Positions 43,431 to 53,197 of a stretch of DNA of 64,000 nt are shown here, piece after piece (within the stretch, counting starts at the first letter, position 1; each line of letters begins with the position of its first letter). The notes beneath the pieces are model-generated. The model was not told the DNA's origin and searched no databases. It saw nothing but the letters and a program-made list of their open reading frames with translations. The position numbers and the translations under genes are program-made. This stretch comes from DATFVJ01 sp963820395 (GTDB taxonomy: Bacteria; Actinomycetota; Actinomycetes; Streptosporangiales; Streptosporangiaceae). The stretch lies in assembly GCA_963820395.1 (NCBI GenBank), contig CAWGAE010000029.1, positions 62,001 to 126,000 of the forward strand. The letters are read 5' to 3'.

Positions 43431-44441
43431 TCAGGCCCACTGCGCTGACCGCAAGATGTCAAGGGCGGCACCGCCCGCAAGCTCGTCCGGCGTCAGCACG
43501 TGCAGACCGGTGGCCTCCGCTGCCTCCCGGGCGGCCAGCGGGCTCGCACTGACCAGCCCGCTCAGCGCGCTGACCCGCACACCCGCCGAAGCCAGCACAC
43601 CCTGGGCGCCCACCGCCCCCAAAGCGTCGCTGACGGCGAGCACAACCGAGTCGGCAAACGCCGGCAGCGCGGCCAGCAGCTCCCGGGTCTGGGCCTGCAG
43701 CAGGCCGTCGGCGATCTCGACGACCACATGCGTGGCGCCCTCGGCCGCCAGGGCGTCACGAATCGCGCGCATCGTGGCCGCCAGGCGATCCGCCGGGTAC
43801 CCGAATGTGGACGGCATGCCGAAGTCCAGGAAGTCCACGACGGAGTGAGCACCCGCGTCGACATAGACCCAACGGTCCTTGCCGCTGCCCGATCCGGTGG
43901 CCTTCCCGGCACCCACCCGCAGACCGGCCCCGGCCCAGCCCCGGATGACGCCAGCGGCCGTTGTCGTCTTGCCCGCGTTCATCGCCGACCCCACCACGGC
44001 CACCGTGGCCGGGCGCGGGTCTGCGGCGGGCGGCAGGGGGCGCGCCAGGTCGGCCAGCTTCAGGGGTGTTCCCGCGCCGTCGGCCAGCGCCCCGATGACC
44101 TCCAGCGCCGTCGGCTCACCGCGCCGGACGTGGGACGAGGCCACCGTGCCGATCACCCCGCCGGCCGTCAGCAAATGCGTGCGGGGACCAGCCGGGACAT
44201 AGCCCTCGTAGAAGTCCGTGGCGTAACGATTGCCGTACGCTCCGACGACCAGGTCACCGGCATACAGCCGGACGCGACGGCCATGCCGGTCCTCCAGGCA
44301 GTCATGCTGGCCAAGCATATCGACCCGGGCGACGACGAGATCACCTTGCGTGGGCTGGTGCCCCGCGTTGGCGACCGTCAGGGCTCTCGAGCCCAGGCCT
44401 CGGGTGACGAAGCTGAACTTCGCCTGGGACAGGTCGCGCAT
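43431..44441 (-). CDS. P-loop protein, DUF1611-like
   Basis: 336 residues from ATG 44441 (AAGGAAGG upstream). The N-terminal third (RVDMLGQHDCLEDRHGRRVR, LYAGDLVVGAYGNRYATDF) is a beta-rich domain. The second part is a nucleotide-binding domain with Walker A GSAMNAGKTT (about 147-156), VYVDAGAHSVVDFLDFG, THVVVEIADGLLQAQTRELL and VLAVSDALGAVGAQG. This resembles DUF1611-type and dethiobiotin-synthetase-like P-loop proteins. Substrate unknown. A stand-alone gene. Confidence 0.75.
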   Translation of the reverse strand: MRDLSQAKFSFVTRGLGSRALTVANAGHQPTQGDLVVARVDMLGQHDCLEDRHGRRVRLYAGDLVVGAYGNRYATDFYEGYVPAGPRTHLLTAGGVIGTVASSHVRRGEPTALEVIGALADGAGTPLKLADLARPLPPAADPRPATVAVVGSAMNAGKTTTAAGVIRGWAGAGLRVGAGKATGSGSGKDRWVYVDAGAHSVVDFLDFGMPSTFGYPADRLAATMRAIRDALAAEGATHVVVEIADGLLQAQTRELLAALPAFADSVVLAVSDALGAVGAQGVLASAGVRVSALSGLVSASPLAAREAAEATGLHVLTPDELAGGAALDILRSAQWA

Positions 44442-44663
44442 AGCTGCCTTCCTGGCTGTCCAGGGTGCGCTGAAGACCATCGTCCAACGCGCTATTCATG
44501 TCATCCGGTCCTTTACGGCCTCGCTTCTCATGGTTGGAGCCGCGATAGCACGCTTCTTACTTACCGAGAGGTCAGTAGTGTCACGATGTTCTCCGCGGTG
44601 GAGATCCCTTGATGGTCTCGGCCCCGTTCTGAGGATCGCTCGTCCGCCCGTCTGACCACGGAT

Positions 44664-44679
44664 TGTACGTAATGGTACA
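44664..44679. promoter_or_regulatory. Inverted repeat TGTAC-N6-GTACA
   Basis: TGTACGTAATGGTACA lies in the non-coding region 220 bases upstream of the P-loop gene start and about 470 bases before gadB. The form suits a dimeric regulator. No promoter boxes can be placed with confidence. Confidence 0.35.
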
Positions 44680-45148
44680 TGTGGGATGCAAGCGGGCGAG
44701 AGTGAAGAAGTGGTGCATTCCACGCGGAGAAGCCATGAAGATGAGGACGAACCCCTAGGTCTAGTACGCCGCGCTGGAGGCAGCCACCTGTGGCCCGGAG
44801 TCCAGGTGATGACGGTTCAGGCGCCCGCTGCCTTGTTCGGAGCCGGCGAAGCAGGCGTGCAGGCCGCCCCTGGTGATGCGGACATAGGCGCTGGCTCCGT
44901 CCAGCAGGCCCTCGCGCCTGAGCCGGCTGAACTGGCGGTCACGGGTGCGGTGGGGTTCGGGCCCGAGGTGCTCGGCTACGCGGCACCCCCGCGGAGGTGA
45001 TGTCCTCACCCACGTCGGGTGAAGACGGCGCCCACTGCTGCCCGCCAGCATTGAAATCAGCTGGCCCGTTTCGCTCCCCAAGAGGTTAGGTGCCTGGCGG
45101 CGGTGCTCCCGGAGCGGGACCGAAGGGGAGTGGCCTCGATCAAGGGAG

Positions 45149-46559
45149 ATGCTGATCATGCCGTTGCATGAGCGTGACACCGTCCGTGAGCAGCTGGAGG
45201 ACTGCGTGTTCGCCGGGCGCGACCTGACCAGGCCGGTCCCCAAGTACCGGTTCCCCCGGGACGAGACGCAGTCGAGGGAAGCGTTCCAGGTGGTGTCGGA
45301 CGAGCTGATGCTCGATGGCAACGCCCGCCAGAACCTGGCCACGTTCTGCCAGACGTGGGCCGAACCCGAGGTCCTTGCCCTGATGGCGCTGTCGGTCAAC
45401 AAGAACATGATCGACAAGGACGAGTACCCGCAGACCGCTGAGATCGAGCGGCGCTGCGTGCACATGCTGGCCGACCTGTGGCATGCGCCCGAGGCGGCCA
45501 ACACCGTGGGCGCCTCGGCGATCGGCTCCTCGGAGGCCTGCATGCTGGCGGGGATGGCGGCCAAGTGGCGGTGGCGGGCCAGGCGCGCGGGCCGAGGGCA
45601 AGCCCGCGGACAAGCCGAACATGGTGTGCGGTCCGGTGCAGGTGGTATGGCACAAGTTCGCCCGCTACTGGGACATCGAGATGCGCGAGGTCCCGATGTC
45701 GCATGGCCGCTACGCCATGGATCCGGCCTCGATGCTGGAGCGGGTGGACGAGAACACGATCATGGTCGTGCCGACCCTCGGCGTCACCTACACCGGCGCT
45801 TACGAGCCGGTGGAGGCCATGTCCAAGGCCCTCGACCAGCTGCAGGCCGACACCGGCCTGGACATCGGCATTCACGTGGACGGGGCCAGCGGCGCGTTCC
45901 TCGCCCCGTTCTGCGCGCCCGACGTGGTTTTCGACTTCCGCCTGCCCCGGGTCAAGTCGATCAGCACCTCCGGGCACAAGTTCGGGCTGGCTCCGCTCGG
46001 CGTCGGCTGGGTCATCTGGCGGGACAGCGCCGAGCTCCCCGACGACCTGGTGTTCCATGTCAACTACCTGGGCGGCGACATGCCCGTCTTCCAGATCAAC
46101 TTCTCCCGCCCGGCCGGGCAGATCATCGCCCAGTACTACAACTTCCTGCGTCTGGGCTTCGAGGGGTACCAGCGCATCCACGACGCGTCCTATGAGATCG
46201 GCCAGTACCTCGCCGCCGAGATCGTCAAGCTGGGCCCGTTCGAGCTCCTGTGTGACAGCAACCCGGCCACCGGGATCCCGACCGTCACCTGGCGGATCCG
46301 CGACGGCGCGGACCCCGGCTACACCCTGTTCGACCTGGCCGACCGGCTGCGCACCCGGGGGTGGCAGGTTCCTGCCTACACCCTCACCGGAACCGCCGCC
46401 GACATCGCCGTGCAGCGCATCCTGGTCCGCCTGGGAGTGAGCCGCGACATGGCCTCGCTGCTCCTCGACGACTTCCGGGACGCCGTGGCCCACTTCGGCA
46501 AGCATCCGGTCACGGTGCCCATGTCGAAGGAGGAGTCGACCGGGTTCAACCACCTGTAG
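45149..46559 (+). pseudogene. gadB: Glutamate decarboxylase, one frameshift
   Basis: ATG 45149 (AAGGGAG upstream) starts PLHERDTVREQLEDCVFAGR, then ARQNLATFCQTWAEPEVLAL and NTVGASAIGSSEACMLAGMA, the N-terminal and PLP-phosphate regions of GadB. Between about 45580 and 45592 the frame changes and continues KPADKPNMVCGPVQVVWHKF, HVDGASGAFLAPF, STSGHKFGLAPLGVGWV with the PLP-lysine, and the pH-switch type C terminus ESTGFNHL. Corrected length is about 470 residues, normal for GadB. It would turn glutamate into GABA, consuming a proton. No antiporter gene lies next to it, but a glutamate importer is 27 kb away. Confidence 0.88.
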
Positions 46560-46826
46560 CGCACGGTTCAGCTCCGCACTGTGACCAGCAGTGGTCCGCG
46601 CCCCGGCCGCAAGCGGCGGCGTGGACGCGTGCGCGAACTGGCCGTCCAGGATGAGGGCGACTGGCCTTCTTCGAGCGGCCGATCGGAGCGTTCGGGCAGG
46701 AGCAGCAGCGCCGACGTGCACCCAGGGGATCCGCGGGCATGGGGATGTCCCGCGGATCAGCCGCGGCAGAATCGTGCGCAGTGATGTGGAAAGCCAGTAT
46801 GACGCCAACACAGAAGGTGGTGGACG

Positions 46827-47342
46827 ATGAGCCTGAGAGATCGGCGACGAGGCAGCGATGGCCATGCCAGCCGCCGCTACCGGATGCAGCAGAAGTTGCT
46901 GTCGATCGGTGACGACTACTGGATCGAAGACGAATCCGGTCAGCGCGTCTTCAAGGTCGACGGCAAAGCCGTACGGGTCCGCGACACCTTCGTGCTCCGG
47001 GACGCGTCGGGCAGCGAGGTCGCGAAGATCCAAGAACGCGAGCTGAGCGTCCGCGACAAGATGAAGATCGAGATGGGTGACCGCAGTGCGACTGTGCACA
47101 AGGCCGTCGTCGGGATCCGCGACCGCTACAAGATCGACGTGGCTGGCGGGCCCGACCTGAGCGCCCACGGAAACGTCGTCGACCACGAGTACAAGATCGA
47201 GCGTGACGGCGACACGATCGCAACTGTCTCGAAAAGCTGGTTCCGGGTCCGTGACACCTACGGCGTCGAGATCACACCGGATCAGGATGACGCGCTCATC
47301 CTCGCGATCACGGTGTGCATGGACTCGATGGCCCCCGGATAG
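46827..47342 (+). CDS. LURP-one-related (Tubby-like beta-barrel) protein
   Basis: 171 residues; GGTGGTGG precedes ATG 46827. YRMQQKLLSIGDDYWIEDES, RVFKVDGKAVRVRDTFVLRD, VAKIQERELSVRDKMKIEMG and YKIERDGDTIATVSKSWFRV form the twelve-strand repeat of LURP-one-related/scramblase-like proteins with a hydrophobic C-terminal helix (ALILAITVCMDSM). Role unknown in bacteria; membrane-lipid binding is suspected for the fold. Confidence 0.9.
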   Translation: MSLRDRRRGSDGHASRRYRMQQKLLSIGDDYWIEDESGQRVFKVDGKAVRVRDTFVLRDASGSEVAKIQERELSVRDKMKIEMGDRSATVHKAVVGIRDRYKIDVAGGPDLSAHGNVVDHEYKIERDGDTIATVSKSWFRVRDTYGVEITPDQDDALILAITVCMDSMAPG

Positions 47343-47689
47343 CCGCCCGACCTCAATCCACAGTGGGACAAACCGGGGTGGCCGGCCCGGCCGCAACCAG
47401 GCCTTCACCAGGTGATGCGCCACCACCGTCCGCACTTGAGACTGATGGAATGAGACGACGCCCGACCCTGGGCCAGGTCAACGCATCCCGCTGCCGCGCT
47501 GACTGCACCCGCCAGGCCGCGCTCCCAAATGGGCGGCGTGGTACGAGCGGCACGGCGCAACGTACGCCTGGGTGAGCCCAGGGCGGCGCCTGGCCAGACG
47601 TGCGGCCGTGTCGGCCCGATGACCAGCGTGGGGCAAGCGCCGGTCCTCCCGGGACACGCACGTCGCCGCACTTATCGGAGGCAAGCGAC

Positions 47690-48558
47690 ATGGCCAAGAA
47701 GAAGGGACAAGCAGAAGCAGCACGACGCGGAGGTCCAGGCGCCGCCGGCCGCAGCGCGGCCGAGGCCGGAGCCGACCCGCCCCCGAAGATGAAGCGCAAG
47801 GAGTACGAGCGGGAGATGAGAGCTCCTGCACGGCGAGCTCGTCGCCATGCAGGAGTGGGTCAAGGCGTCGGGAGCCAAGATCTGCATCGTGTTCGAGGGC
47901 CGGGACACCGCCGGGAAGGGAGGCACGATCAAGCGGATCACCGAGCGGGTGAGCCCGCGGGTGTTCCGGGTCGTTGCCCTGCCCGCCCCGACCGAGCGCG
48001 AGAAGTCGCAGATGTACATACAGCGCTACCTCCCGCACTTCCCGGCCGGCGGCGAGGTCGTGATCTTCGACCGCAGCTGGTACAACCGGGCGGGCGTCGA
48101 GCCGGTGATGGGCTTTTGCACGCCGGAGGAGACCGAGCGGTTCCTCCAGCTGGTGCCAGGGGTCGAGAAGGCCATGGCCGATGACGGGATCCTGCTGCTG
48201 AAGTACTGGCTCGAGGTCAGCGCCGACGAGCAGACCCGGCGCCTGGAGAGCCGCATCAACGACCCGCGGAAGATCTGGAAGCTATCGGACCTGGACCTGA
48301 AGTCCTACAGCCGCTGGTACGACTACTCCAGGGCCAGGGACGCCATGTTCGCCGCGACCGACACCGCGTGGGCGCCCTGGTACATCGCGCACACCGACGA
48401 CAAGAAGCGCGGCCGGCTCAACATCATCAGCCACCTGCTCAGCCAGGTCCCCTACAAGCCGCTCGCCCGCCGGGACATCACGCTGCCCAAGCGGCAGCGG
48501 CGCCGGCGGCTACGTGGAGCCGGACCTGCCATTGCACTACATCCCGACACCGTTCTAG
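47690..48558 (+). pseudogene. ppk2: Polyphosphate kinase 2, two frameshifts
   Basis: ATG 47690 (GGAGGCAAG upstream) begins with a basic leader (MAKKKGQAEAARRG) and KMKRKEYEREM. Near 47822 the frame shifts to ELLHGELVAMQEWVKASGAK, Walker A EGRDTAGKGGTIKRITE, the lid/Walker B block EVVIFDRSWYNRAGVEPVMG, and LKSYSRWYDYSRARDAMF. Near 48505 it shifts again to end GGYVEPDLPLHYIPTPF at 48558, the usual PPK2 C terminus. Corrected length is about 290 residues. It would phosphorylate ADP or GDP from polyphosphate. Both breaks fall at ends and leave the catalytic core in one frame. Confidence 0.85.
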
Positions 48559-48648
48559 ACAGCCAAGCGAGGCCGGGGGAAAACCGGCTGCCGCCCCGTG
48601 CGCCGGGCAGGATGGCTTGAGTTCGGATTTAAGGCCACCGGCCGACCG

Positions 48649-49344
48649 TCATCCCAGCAGAGGTGACGAGGAATCCGCCACCGCCGAGCGACTCCTGATC
48701 TTATAGCGCCCGCTAGATAGGCGGTCCAGCGCCGCAGCGACCATGGCCGCTGTGCCACCCCCGAGGATGGAGCCGGCCACCACATCGCCTGGGTAATGCA
48801 CGCCGGTGTGAACCCGCGAGTACGCGACCCCGCCCGCGAGCAGCCGGATGGGCACGGCCAGCCCCGGCAGGTGCCGGCCGACGCCGTAGGCGAACGCGAA
48901 AGCCGACGCGGCGTGCCCGGATGGGAACGAGGTAGATTCGGGCATCCGTACCTGGCGCACCGGAAATACCTCGGATCCAGCGCGATCCGGACGCGCCCGC
49001 TCGGCGAGGGGCTTCACGCCGAGATTGATGGCCGCCGAGGTCACGCCGATCGAGATCACGCCCTCGAGCGCTGCCCTACGTCCTCGCCTGCCGCCGACCA
49101 GGGCGATCGCGACGGCGATGCCGAGCCAGAGGCGCGAGTTGTTGGCGGCGTCCGACAGACGCCGGACCGGTCCGTCCAGTTCCGCGGTCGGAGTGCGGGC
49201 CACCGTCTCGTAGACGGCCCGATCCACGGCCCCCATTTCCCGCAAAGCCTCGGACCAGCCAGACGCCGCGCCCCGCCGGGCCTCGACTCGCCGCGCGAGC
49301 GCGTCACCGACGGTGTCCTGTGGCCTGCCTTCCGGCTGTGGCAT
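48649..49344 (-). CDS. PAP2-superfamily membrane phosphatase
   Basis: 231 residues. The three phosphatase signatures are KPLAERARPDR, FPSGHAASAFAFA with the catalytic His of SGH, and SRVHTGVHYPGDVVAGS with the nucleophile His. Helices surround them (LWLGIAVAIALVGG, AVPIRLLAGGVAYS, GTAAMVAAALDRL). It likely dephosphorylates lipid phosphates such as undecaprenyl-PP or phosphatidic acid on the outer face of the membrane. Convergent with ppk2. Confidence 0.9.
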   Translation of the reverse strand: MPQPEGRPQDTVGDALARRVEARRGAASGWSEALREMGAVDRAVYETVARTPTAELDGPVRRLSDAANNSRLWLGIAVAIALVGGRRGRRAALEGVISIGVTSAAINLGVKPLAERARPDRAGSEVFPVRQVRMPESTSFPSGHAASAFAFAYGVGRHLPGLAVPIRLLAGGVAYSRVHTGVHYPGDVVAGSILGGGTAAMVAAALDRLSSGRYKIRSRSAVADSSSPLLG

Positions 49345-49957
49345 GCGAGGATTCTAGGCTGTCAATCGTGTTCCTGGGTATGGGTTGGCGCGGGTCCGCA
49401 ACCGGCCGGTATGCGCTGGGTCGCGGGGAGGGTGGTGCGGGCGACGCCTCGACGCCAGTCGCACGCCACCCGGAGGCCCGCGGCACCCGGTGAGGACACA
49501 TGGGTGCGGCCAGGGCCGGCGGGCGCGTCAGCGCATATTCAGTCGCTCGAGGGCGGGCTCGCCGCGCTGAACGGGCGGCTCGGTGAGTGATGCAACCGAC
49601 CTGCAACGGGTTGGTATACGGTGCGGCTACCGAACGGCTCATGGATCGCACATCCTCGTCATCAGGCCAATGGCTGCCCCGGTTCCCTCCGCACAGGAGC
49701 TCGACCTTGGCAACTGGAAGACGCTCACGCAGTGTGATGGAATCGCGAGAGACGGGCTGCGGCCCGAGTGGGCGGCGCCTCTCGCGCTGAGTGCGGACGG
49801 ACAGCACCCGGCGATCATGGCCGGGATTCGCTCCTCGCAACTTAGCTAGATCGCACAGTGTGCGGTAGCCGGACGTGACGGATGCCGGAACGCCGGGCCT
49901 TTGGCTGGCTAGAGGGTCGAAGATCGTCATGGCAGGGGCGGCTAGAGTTCGGGTCTT
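49345..49957. other. 600 bases between PAP2 and the beta-propeller gene with no clear gene
   Basis: A + frame from 49583 (88 codons) and minus frames overlap without consistent coding bias or a ribosome site. The region presumably contains the divergent promoters of the flanking genes. Confidence 0.35.
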
Positions 49958-51163
49958 GTGAGGGATTTGCGGCGCCCGATAATCAGGCTGCCCACCGCGA
50001 AGACCGGTACGGCACTGATAACGGTGCTCATCGCCTGCACCGCGGCCGCGTGCTCCTCTCCGCCTGGATCCGGGTCGCGAGCAAAGACGGCAACGGTGCG
50101 CCCGGCCACGTCCGTGGCCAGGCCAGCTCAGCCGGCCGCGCCGGTCAACGTCTACGCGCACATCCGCCCTGGCATGATCAACCCGAGGTGGCGCGGTGAC
50201 CCGGTCCGGGTCTACGTGCCGAACAGCCTGAGTAATACCGTCACCGTCATCAACCCGCAGACCTACAAGATCATCGGCGAATTCCCGGTCGGCGCGCAGC
50301 CGAACCACGTGACACCGTCCTGGGACGGTTCGGTGTTGTTCGTCAACGACACCGACGGCAACTCACTCGTCCCGATCAACCCGAGGACCGGCAAGCCCGG
50401 CGCGCCACTGCCCGTCCCGAACCCGTACAACCTGTACTTCACCCCGGACGGAAGATACGCGCTCGTGATAGCCGAGACCCTCGGTCGCATCGACTTCCGC
50501 GACCCGCACACGATGCGGCTTCGCTACTCGATGCGGGTGCCCTGTTCCGGCATCAACCACCTGGATTTCACCGCGGACGGCCGCTACGCCGTGGCCAGCT
50601 GCGAGTTCAGCGCGCAATTGCTGTACATCAATGTGGGCAGGCAAAAGGTGGTTGCGGCGATGCGGACGGGGAGCCCCACCAATATGATGCGGATCCCTGG
50701 CGGCAGCATGCCCCAGGACGTGCGGCTGTCCCCGGACGGAAAGATCTTCTACGTCGCGGACATGATCGCAAATGGTGTGTGGCTGATCGACGCCAGCCAT
50801 TTCCGCAAGATCGGTTTCATCCACACCGGGCTCGGCGCGCACGGCTTGCTGATCAGCCGTGACGCCAGGTACGTGTTCGTGTCGAACCGGAACGAGGGCT
50901 CCGTCTCGGTGATCGCCACGGCCACGCACACGGAGGTACACAAGTGGCGGATCCCCGGCGGTGGATCCCCCGACATGGGCGGCATCACGCCCGACGGGAA
51001 CGTCATGTGGTGGGGCGGCCGGTATAACGGGGTGGTCTATGCCATGTCCACCACCAACGGCCGCCTGATCGCGAAGATCCGGGTTGGGGCTGGACCCCAC
51101 GGGCTGTGCGTTTTCCCGCAGCCGGGCCGGTACTCGCTGGGCCACACCGGTAACTTCCGCTGA
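49958..51163 (+). CDS. Beta-propeller (YVTN/YncE-like) lipoprotein
   Basis: 401 residues from GTG 49958. The signal ends in TAAAC with Cys32 as the lipid site. The propeller blades show the YVTN pattern: RVYVPNSLSNTVTVINPQTY, VLFVNDTDGNSLVPIN, RYALVIAETLGRIDF, KIFYVADMIANGVWLIDA, RYVFVSNRNEGSVSVIATAT. No enzyme residues are evident; such proteins bind glycans or metals or serve as scaffolds at the cell surface. Convergent with the deacetylase gene, so not in one operon. Confidence 0.88.
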   Translation: MRDLRRPIIRLPTAKTGTALITVLIACTAAACSSPPGSGSRAKTATVRPATSVARPAQPAAPVNVYAHIRPGMINPRWRGDPVRVYVPNSLSNTVTVINPQTYKIIGEFPVGAQPNHVTPSWDGSVLFVNDTDGNSLVPINPRTGKPGAPLPVPNPYNLYFTPDGRYALVIAETLGRIDFRDPHTMRLRYSMRVPCSGINHLDFTADGRYAVASCEFSAQLLYINVGRQKVVAAMRTGSPTNMMRIPGGSMPQDVRLSPDGKIFYVADMIANGVWLIDASHFRKIGFIHTGLGAHGLLISRDARYVFVSNRNEGSVSVIATATHTEVHKWRIPGGGSPDMGGITPDGNVMWWGGRYNGVVYAMSTTNGRLIAKIRVGAGPHGLCVFPQPGRYSLGHTGNFR

Positions 51164-51228
51164 TCTCAGCCCGGGCTGGACCCGGTAGCGGGCGCGCTGA
51201 CCTCGCCGCGGCTCGCGGTCAAGCGCCG

Positions 51229-52024
51229 TCATGTGGACAGCAGCTCGGTCAGGGTAACCGGGCGCAGCCTCCGCCTGGCCAAGCCGTGCAAGATCGCGGG
51301 CAGGGCGGTCACGGTGCCGGGATGCCCAAGATGCAAGCTTATGATCGACCCCCGCCGCACCGAGCCGAGCACCGCGGCCACGACCGCGTCCGGTCCAGGA
51401 TCGGTGTAGTCGAGCGAGTCCACGTCGTAGGATACGCAGGTCCGGTAGCCGGCCTTGCGGGCCATGCGCTCGATCAGCGGTGTCGCGTACCGCGTTTGCG
51501 ACGGCCGGAACCAGCGGCCGATCGACCCGGTCAGGGCGCGCAGCCGCAGCGCGCAGCCGGCGATCTCCGCGTAGGCGCCCGAGGCGTCCATGGCCGCGAT
51601 GTCCAGGTGATGCAGTGTGTGATTGCCGAGGTCGTGGCCGCCACCCAGGATGCGGCGCGCCATCTGCGGGTATTGCTCGAGCCAAGTCCCGACGGCGAGC
51701 ACCGTGACGCGCGCTCCCGCCCGCTCTGCCTCGGCGAGCAGCGCGTCGGCAATCGATACGGGCCCCTGACCATGGAAGGTGAGCGCCACCCGGGCGCGGC
51801 TGCGTGACCCGTGCACGACCTGGGCCGCGCTGCAACTGGGTGCCGTCGGGCTGGCTCACCGCCGGCGACGGTGCGGCAGGTGTTGATCCCGAACGGCTGC
51901 CGCTGGGCGGCGTACTGCCCTGTCGCGTGCTCGTGCACCCGGCCAGGCCGGCCCCGGTGGCGACCGCACCGCCGAGGAGCAAGAATTCCCGCCGCTCGAT
52001 GGACACGCCCAGCAGAGTACTCAC
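51229..52024 (-). pseudogene. Polysaccharide deacetylase (NodB/CE4) lipoprotein, frameshifted
   Basis: The GTG 52024 frame (or GTG 52006) gives a Tat/lipoprotein-type start, SIERREFLLLGGAVATGAGL with AGC, and a Ser/Pro linker. About 51815 the frame changes; the enzyme continues ARVALTFHGQGPVSIADALL, GGGHDLGNHTLHHLDIAAMD, FRPSQTRYATPLIERMARKA and SIISLHLGHPGTVTALPAIL. HDLGNHTLHH is the metal-binding HxxxH motif and FRPSQ the second CE4 motif; the usual TFDDG start is changed to TFHGQ, so the catalytic Asp appears lost. It would de-N-acetylate or bind a cell-wall glycan outside the membrane. Confidence 0.75.
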
Positions 52025-52323
52025 CCTCGGCTGTGATCACGCCGCCGACCGTGAGTGCCGACGAGCGCAGCTTCCCGGACTCGGCGATCAGGTGCACTCC
52101 GCTCTTCACGCAGTGCTGTCTGGTCGCGCCAGTGCGCCCTTACGGATGTCAGCTGCCCACGACACGTCACCGGCGCTTCCAGCCGCGAACCGAGTCGTTG
52201 GGCAAGCTCGGTCGGGTCAGCCCGCGGAATGCGACGCTCTCCAGGTCGGCAGGCGGCGCCAGGCGGCCCGCGGCGAGCGCTCCGAGCGATCTTGAAATGC
52301 GACCCCCGGTCTAGTCTTGCCTC

Positions 52324-52986
52324 ATGCGCCGACCAGCCCCGCGGACGATCTTCACGTCCTATGCGGTTGCCTGGCTCTATCTGGCCGGCTTCGTTCTCAC
52401 CAAGGTGATCTATGCGCCGCTGTCCCCGCACGACCAGGCGGCGCTCATCGGGTGGGCAAGCACGAACGCGGATAACCTTCGCCATCATCCGATGGGCTCG
52501 CTGGCGGCCTCGGCGTTCGTTACCCAGACATTCGCAACCGCCTGGCCCGTTTTGATCGCGCTGGCCATGTTCGGCGCCAACCGGGTGCTGGGCAACTGGC
52601 GGACGGCGCTGGTGTGCGGGGCCGGGCAAGTGATTGGCACGCTCGTCAGCGAGGGAATCGTCGGCTACCGAGTATCCCGCGGGCTGCTTCCGGCGTCGGA
52701 CAGATACATCATCGACGTCGGCCCCTCGTACGTGGTCGTGTCCGCGATCGTAGTGGCCGTGCTGTACGGCTCATGGCTGGCGCGAGCCGCAGCGGCGCTC
52801 GACTTCGCACTGCTTGTCCTCGTGGGTAACATCTTCGGCGGGCTGAGCCACCTGGACGTCCAGGCCGTGGGCCACGTTACCGCGATGACCGTCGCGGCTG
52901 TTGGCGGCAGCCTCCTGGTCTGGCAGCTGCGGAGACGGCAGCACCGACCGCTACGCGAGGGCCCGGCCGTGACCCCCGCTGGTTAG
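52324..52986 (+). CDS. Rhomboid-like membrane protein
   Basis: 220 residues with six helices: IFTSYAVAWLYLAGFVLTKV, AWPVLIALAMFGANRVLG, ALVCGAGQVIGTLVSEGIVG, SYVVVSAIVVAVLYGSWLA, LDFALLVLVGNIFGGLSHLD and ALGHVTA-like AVGHVTAMTVAAVGGSLLVW. The layout and the late GHxxA helix match actinobacterial rhomboid-like proteins, but the catalytic GxSG is not present, so protease activity is doubtful. Confidence 0.8.
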   Translation: MRRPAPRTIFTSYAVAWLYLAGFVLTKVIYAPLSPHDQAALIGWASTNADNLRHHPMGSLAASAFVTQTFATAWPVLIALAMFGANRVLGNWRTALVCGAGQVIGTLVSEGIVGYRVSRGLLPASDRYIIDVGPSYVVVSAIVVAVLYGSWLARAAAALDFALLVLVGNIFGGLSHLDVQAVGHVTAMTVAAVGGSLLVWQLRRRQHRPLREGPAVTPAG

Positions 52987-53197
52987 CAGGGGCGACCGGG
53001 CCATCGGGGTTCTGGCAACGCCGCCCAGCAGCCCGAACCAGGTAAGGAACTCCAGGTCCGGGGCCGGGAAGGCTAAGGACAGCCCGTGGCGAGCAGGGCG
53101 GCATGCGGACGGGCTGAGTCAATCCGCAGGATGGCCACTTCCCTTTGCGGCCCTGCCGCGGGCACCCGGCGGTCACGCGCGGCAGGCCGCAGGCAGG

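Noticed and set aside
45396..47435. A 679-codon minus-strand frame over gadB and the LURP-one gene
   Set aside because: Both + strand genes are well supported by motifs; the long opposite frame results from high GC at third positions.
50363..52024. A 553-codon minus-strand frame spanning the deacetylase start and the beta-propeller gene
   Set aside because: Only its first ~60 codons (lipoprotein signal) are real; the remainder is antisense to the propeller lipoprotein.
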